Below, one piece after another: positions 6,205 through 8,969 of a stretch of 8,969 nt of DNA (the stretch's first letter is position 1; every line of letters starts with the position of its first letter). Under the pieces are notes generated by a model. That model worked only from the letters and a program-made list of their open reading frames with translations. It did no database searches and was not told where the DNA came from. The stretch comes from Chloroflexota bacterium (GTDB lineage Bacteria > Chloroflexota > Anaerolineae > SpSt-600), in the NCBI GenBank assembly GCA_011041825.1, contig DRAO01000012.1, positions 1 to 8,969 of the forward strand, written 5' to 3'. The position numbers were made by a program, and so were the translations under genes.

Positions 6205-6371
6205 GATGCACTGTGTGCTTGAGGGGATTCAAGAGTTAGGTGAGAAAATCAAGGTGGACTCTTGTTATCCTCTGAAGGTACTAAGTCTCCGTGCATCCCT
6301 TGCGTTTTTAACCAAGATGTTTTAATGTTTAGTGTGGAAAGGTGCACTGCACCTTTAACAAATCCTCTCTT
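6185..6371 (+). promoter_or_regulatory. Long structured leader of gntR
   Basis: If the promoter call is right, gntR has a leader of about 220 nt. It contains a perfect palindrome, AAAGGTGCA-C-TGCACCTTT (6338-6356), which as RNA folds into an 8-bp stem with a 3-nt loop just before the ribosome site. Further upstream, the repeated TCAAG (6201-6205, 6229-6233, 6249-6253) and CTTGA/CTCTTG (6218-6222, 6259-6264) can pair in mutually exclusive ways. I recognise no named riboswitch and no terminator-type T-run. It holds no convincing coding ORF. Confidence 0.4.
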
Positions 6372-6378
6372 AGGAGGT
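6372..6378 (+). promoter_or_regulatory. Ribosome binding site fixing the TTG start of gntR
   Basis: AGGAGGT lies 8 nt upstream of TTG at 6387. CCTC at 6364-6367 could pair with GAGG at 6374-6377 and partly mask the site. Confidence 0.75.
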
Positions 6379-6386
6379 CATAACCT

Positions 6387-7052
6387 TTGTCCGAGAAAGA
6401 GAAAGTCTTTAAGGAATTGCCTCACAAGTCCCTCTCTGATGCAGCCCTTTCGGCCATCCGTAAGGCCATCCTAGAAGGAGCTTTAAAGCCAGGTCAGCGG
6501 CTGGTAGAAGCCGAAATCGCCCGACAGATGGGCATCAGCCGTGCCCCCGTAAGAGAAGCTCTTCGCCAACTGGAAAAGGAAGGACTGATCTCCACCGAGC
6601 CGCACAAAGGCTCTTACGTTATCCAGCTTTCCGCCGATGATCTGTGGGAAATTTACACCCTCCGGGCTGCCATAGAGGGTTTGGGAGCGGAACTGGCGGC
6701 TTTGAAGGCCACCGAAGAGGAGATAAAGCAGTTGGAAGAGTTGGTGGAAGCTATGCGCCAGTCCGCTCAGGAGGGCGACCTTTCCCGCCTGGTGGAGCAG
6801 GATTTAGCTTTCCACGAGTGCCTCTGTAAAGCCTCCCGACACAAACGCCTTTTTGACATCTGGCTCAGTATGAACGCTCAGATAAAGCTTTTCATAAACA
6901 TCACCGACCAGTTCCACTTGCCTGCGGAAGATGTAGTCAGACGCCACGAAGACGTGGTAAAAGCCATTCGTGAAAGGGACGGCGAGAGAGCCAAACGCCT
7001 TATCTCTCGAGACATCATCGAAGTGGGGCGGGAGATATGCGCCCAGGCCTAA
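6387..7052 (+). CDS. GntR family transcriptional regulator, FadR C-terminal (FCD) subfamily
   Basis: A 221-residue regulator. Residues about 13-80 form the GntR winged helix-turn-helix: AIRKAILEGALKPGQRLVE, then IARQMGISRAPVREALRQLE with the recognition helix at about 51-61, then the wing around THK-like EPHKGSYV. Residues about 85-210 are the all-helical FCD ligand-binding domain. Its usual metal ligands are visible as Asp139 and His143 (DLAFHE) and His187 (RRHEDV). The fourth ligand, normally His about 22 residues later, appears to be Asp209. FCD regulators usually sense small carboxylates. It is divergent from the ecf operon and 65 nt upstream of panB with no terminator between, so it probably controls both blocks from the palindrome at 6151-6184 and regulates itself. 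The start is TTG, set by the AGGAGGT ribosome site. The effector is unknown; pantoate or pantothenate is a guess. Confidence 0.9.
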   Translation: MSEKEKVFKELPHKSLSDAALSAIRKAILEGALKPGQRLVEAEIARQMGISRAPVREALRQLEKEGLISTEPHKGSYVIQLSADDLWEIYTLRAAIEGLGAELAALKATEEEIKQLEELVEAMRQSAQEGDLSRLVEQDLAFHECLCKASRHKRLFDIWLSMNAQIKLFINITDQFHLPAEDVVRRHEDVVKAIRERDGERAKRLISRDIIEVGREICAQA

Positions 7053-7117
7053 ACATAACCGTTAAACTCTCAGCCATCTAAGGACAAACTTAAACGAAAT
7101 GGGAGGACAAGGCTGTT

Positions 7118-7975
7118 ATGGAACGGAAGAAAGTAACCATCCTTGACCTTCAAGCTAAGAAGAGAAAAGGTGAACGCATAACTATGCTCACCGCCTACGA
7201 TTATCCGACAGCCCTGCTTGTAGACCGGGCCGGGATTGATATGATACTCGTCGGGGATTCCCTGGCTATGGTGGTGCTCGGTCACGAGAACACCCTTGCC
7301 GTAACGATGGACGAAATGATCCATCACTGCAAGGCGGTAAGCAGAGGCGCGAAAACCCCTTTCTTGGTGGGCGATATGCCCTTTATGTCCTACCAGGTGA
7401 GCAAGACTCAAGCCGTAGCCAACGCCGGGAGGTTCCTGAAGGAAGGGGGAATGGATGCGGTGAAGCTAGAGGGGGGCCAGGAGATGGCTGAAACCATAAA
7501 GGCCATCGTGGATGCAGGCATCCCCGTGATGGGACACATCGGCCTCACACCCCAATCCATATCCAAACTGGGAGGATATCGGGTTCAGGGCCGAGACATA
7601 AAAGCTGCCCTCAAGCTCATTGATGACGCTCTGGCCTTGGAGGAAGCCGGGTGCTTCAGCATCATCCTCGAAGCCATACCTGACCGGGTAGCCAAGCTTA
7701 TCACTGAAAGGGTGAGTATCCCCACCATCGGCATAGGGGCCGGGCCTCATTGTGACGGGCAGGTGCTGGTCATCCACGATATGGTGGGCCTCTTCGACCG
7801 CTTCACCCCCAAGTTCGTCAAGAAGTACACCAACATCAACGTCGAAATCCTCAAAGCCCTTCAGGGGTTCAAGGAAGACGTCGAGAAAGGAATTTTCCCG
7901 GGGCCTGAGCACAGCTATTCCATCTCCGACGAGGCTTACGAGGCTCTCCTGGCAGAACTGGGAAAGGAGGAGTAA
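7118..7975 (+). CDS. panB: 3-methyl-2-oxobutanoate hydroxymethyltransferase (ketopantoate hydroxymethyltransferase)
   Basis: A 285-residue PanB of normal length. It transfers a hydroxymethyl group from 5,10-methylene-tetrahydrofolate to 2-oxoisovalerate to make ketopantoate, the first committed step of pantothenate and CoA synthesis, in the cytoplasm. Key residues are in place: metal ligands Asp47 (VGDSLAMVVLG), Asp86 (VGDMPFMSY) and Glu118 (KLEGG), and catalytic Glu185 (LEAIP). The signatures MLTAYDYPTA, GHIGLTPQS and IGIGAGPHCDGQVLV are also seen. The start is ATG behind GGGAGG (7101-7106). It sits 65 nt after gntR and 6 nt before the reductase gene, whose ribosome site AAGGAGG lies in the last codons of panB, which suggests coupled translation. 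Confidence 0.97.
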   Translation: MERKKVTILDLQAKKRKGERITMLTAYDYPTALLVDRAGIDMILVGDSLAMVVLGHENTLAVTMDEMIHHCKAVSRGAKTPFLVGDMPFMSYQVSKTQAVANAGRFLKEGGMDAVKLEGGQEMAETIKAIVDAGIPVMGHIGLTPQSISKLGGYRVQGRDIKAALKLIDDALALEEAGCFSIILEAIPDRVAKLITERVSIPTIGIGAGPHCDGQVLVIHDMVGLFDRFTPKFVKKYTNINVEILKALQGFKEDVEKGIFPGPEHSYSISDEAYEALLAELGKEE

Positions 7976-7981
7976 GGAACG

Positions 7982-8905
7982 ATGAAGATTGCTGTCGTGG
8001 GAGCAGGGGCGATGGGGAGCCTCTTCGGGGGGAGGCTCTCCAGGGTAACTGACGTCTGGCTCCTGGACACCTGGGAGGAGCACGTCAGGGCTTTGCAAGA
8101 GGGCGGATTGCACCTCATTGAACCGGAGGGCGAGGAGGTTATCAAGGTCAAGGCAACTACAAACCTCGAGGAAATTCCCAAGGACATTGACCTGGCCATC
8201 ATCTTCGTCAAATCCCACCAGACCGAGATGGCTGCCCGGATGGCAGGCCATTTTCTCAAAAGAGATGGCATAGCGCTTACCCTCCAGAATGGATTGGGTA
8301 ACCTGAAGGTTATCGCCAGTGTCTTGGGAGAAAATCGGGCCCTTCAGGGAGTAACCTCTGAGGGGGCCACTCTCCTAGGGCCGGGGAAAGTCCGCCACGC
8401 CGGGCGGGGGCCGACTTACCTCTCCACTAGACCCGATATATCTAAACAGGTGGAGGAGATAGCAGACCTGTTCCGCAAGGCCGGCTTTGAAGTCCACATC
8501 TCCCCCGAGTTAGACAGCCTCATTTGGGGTAAGCTCGTCATCAATGTAGGTATCAATGCCCTCACCGCCATCCTGCGAGTGCCCAACGGTTATCTGGCGG
8601 AAATCGAACCGGCCAGGGAGTTGATGGGCCAGGCAGTGGCGGAAGCCGTCGAAGTCGCCAGGGCCAAGGGCATAAAACTCCCCTATGAGGACCCTCAGGA
8701 AAGAGTGAAGGAAGTATGCCGGGCTACTGCCGCTAACCGTTCCTCTATGCTCCAAGACGTCCTGCGTGGTGCCAGGACGGAAATCGATGTCATCAACGGG
8801 GCTGTCGTCAAAGAAGGCGAGCGCTTGGGGGTCCCCACTCCTATCAACCGCACCCTGGTAGCCCTGGTCAAAGCTATAGAAGAAAGTTATCCGGTGCGCA
8901 TCTAG
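7982..8905 (+). CDS. panE: 2-dehydropantoate 2-reductase (ketopantoate reductase)
   Basis: A 307-residue ketopantoate reductase. It reduces ketopantoate, the PanB product, to pantoate. The N-terminal Rossmann domain opens with VVGAGAMGS (GxGxxG at 7-12). Lys77 in VKSHQ, Asn103 in LQNGLGN, Lys184 in WGKLVINVGINALT with Asn188 and Asn192, Ser255 in RSSMLQD and Glu267 in TEID match the family's substrate and catalytic residues. The helical C-terminal domain begins near 175. At the end of the second beta strand the enzyme has Asp29 (WLLDTWEEH) and no nearby Arg or Lys, whereas E. coli PanE has Arg31, which binds the NADPH 2'-phosphate. NADH use is therefore likely but is inference. The adjacent panB makes this role far more probable than that of a related ApbA-type reductase of other substrates. 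Confidence 0.93.
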   Translation: MKIAVVGAGAMGSLFGGRLSRVTDVWLLDTWEEHVRALQEGGLHLIEPEGEEVIKVKATTNLEEIPKDIDLAIIFVKSHQTEMAARMAGHFLKRDGIALTLQNGLGNLKVIASVLGENRALQGVTSEGATLLGPGKVRHAGRGPTYLSTRPDISKQVEEIADLFRKAGFEVHISPELDSLIWGKLVINVGINALTAILRVPNGYLAEIEPARELMGQAVAEAVEVARAKGIKLPYEDPQERVKEVCRATAANRSSMLQDVLRGARTEIDVINGAVVKEGERLGVPTPINRTLVALVKAIEESYPVRI

Positions 8906-8922
8906 GTCTTCCCCTCTCCAAT

Positions 8923-8969
8923 GTAAGACAAAGGAGGGTATAACTATCGTAAGACAAAGGAGGGTATAA
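8923..8969 (+). repeat. Tandem 21-bp direct repeat with ribosome-site-like core
   Basis: An identical 21-bp unit, starting GTAAGACAAAGG and ending AGGGTATAA, occurs at 8923-8943 and 8949-8969, a period of 26 bp with CTATC between copies. Each copy contains AAAGGAGGG. It follows the panE stop by 17 nt and the second copy reaches the window edge, so more copies may follow. The copy nearest the next gene may be its ribosome site. No start codon lies at good spacing after the first copy. Confidence 0.85.

Noticed and set aside
7466..8251. 261-residue minus-strand ORF across panB and panE
   Set aside because: It spans two real genes and their junction; it is a by-product of codon bias on the other strand.

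Overview
The window is bacterial and gene-dense. Genes start mostly with ATG, and two use TTG behind strong purine-rich ribosome binding sites. Base composition looks even, and I saw no insertion sequence, phage gene, CRISPR array, tRNA or rRNA. The proteins are rich in Lys and Glu, and both an energy-coupling factor (ECF) transporter and an old-style pan pathway are present. This would fit an anaerobic, perhaps thermophilic, Chloroflexota- or Firmicutes-like lineage, but that placement is inference and is not secure.

Layout. At the left edge is the 3' end of a ferritin-like di-iron protein gene (+). A leftward block follows. Read in transcription order from 6074 down to 435 it is ecfA1, ecfA2, ecfT, an M20 metallopeptidase/deacylase, a P1 (DmpA/NylC-like) self-processing amidohydrolase, a terminator, then an ECF substrate-binding (S) subunit with its own terminator. 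A rightward block runs from 6387 to 8905: a GntR-family (FCD-type) regulator, panB and a panE-type ketopantoate reductase. The window ends in a tandem 21-bp repeat containing a ribosome-binding-site-like core.

The two blocks are divergent and share a 312-bp control region (6075-6386). It holds two strong promoters that point at each other, each with an extended -10 box, and their predicted start sites fall within a few bases of each other. The -10 boxes lie in the two arms of an interrupted palindrome centred on TGTCGAC-A-GTCGACA, a good candidate operator for the adjacent GntR regulator.

How it may work together (inference). PanB and the reductase make pantoate. The ECF module with its S subunit imports a vitamin-like compound, plausibly pantothenate or a precursor. 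The two amidohydrolases could release an amine such as beta-alanine from imported amides or peptides. The GntR protein would choose between import/hydrolysis and synthesis. No panC or panD lies in the window, and the S-subunit substrate cannot be read from the sequence.

Main oddities: EcfA2 has Pro where the ABC switch (H-loop) histidine should be; the P1 hydrolase has an Asn-Thr cleavage site of NylC type; the reductase has an acidic residue where NADPH-specific enzymes usually carry a basic one; and an orphan, near-perfect Shine-Dalgarno sequence sits upstream of the S-subunit gene.
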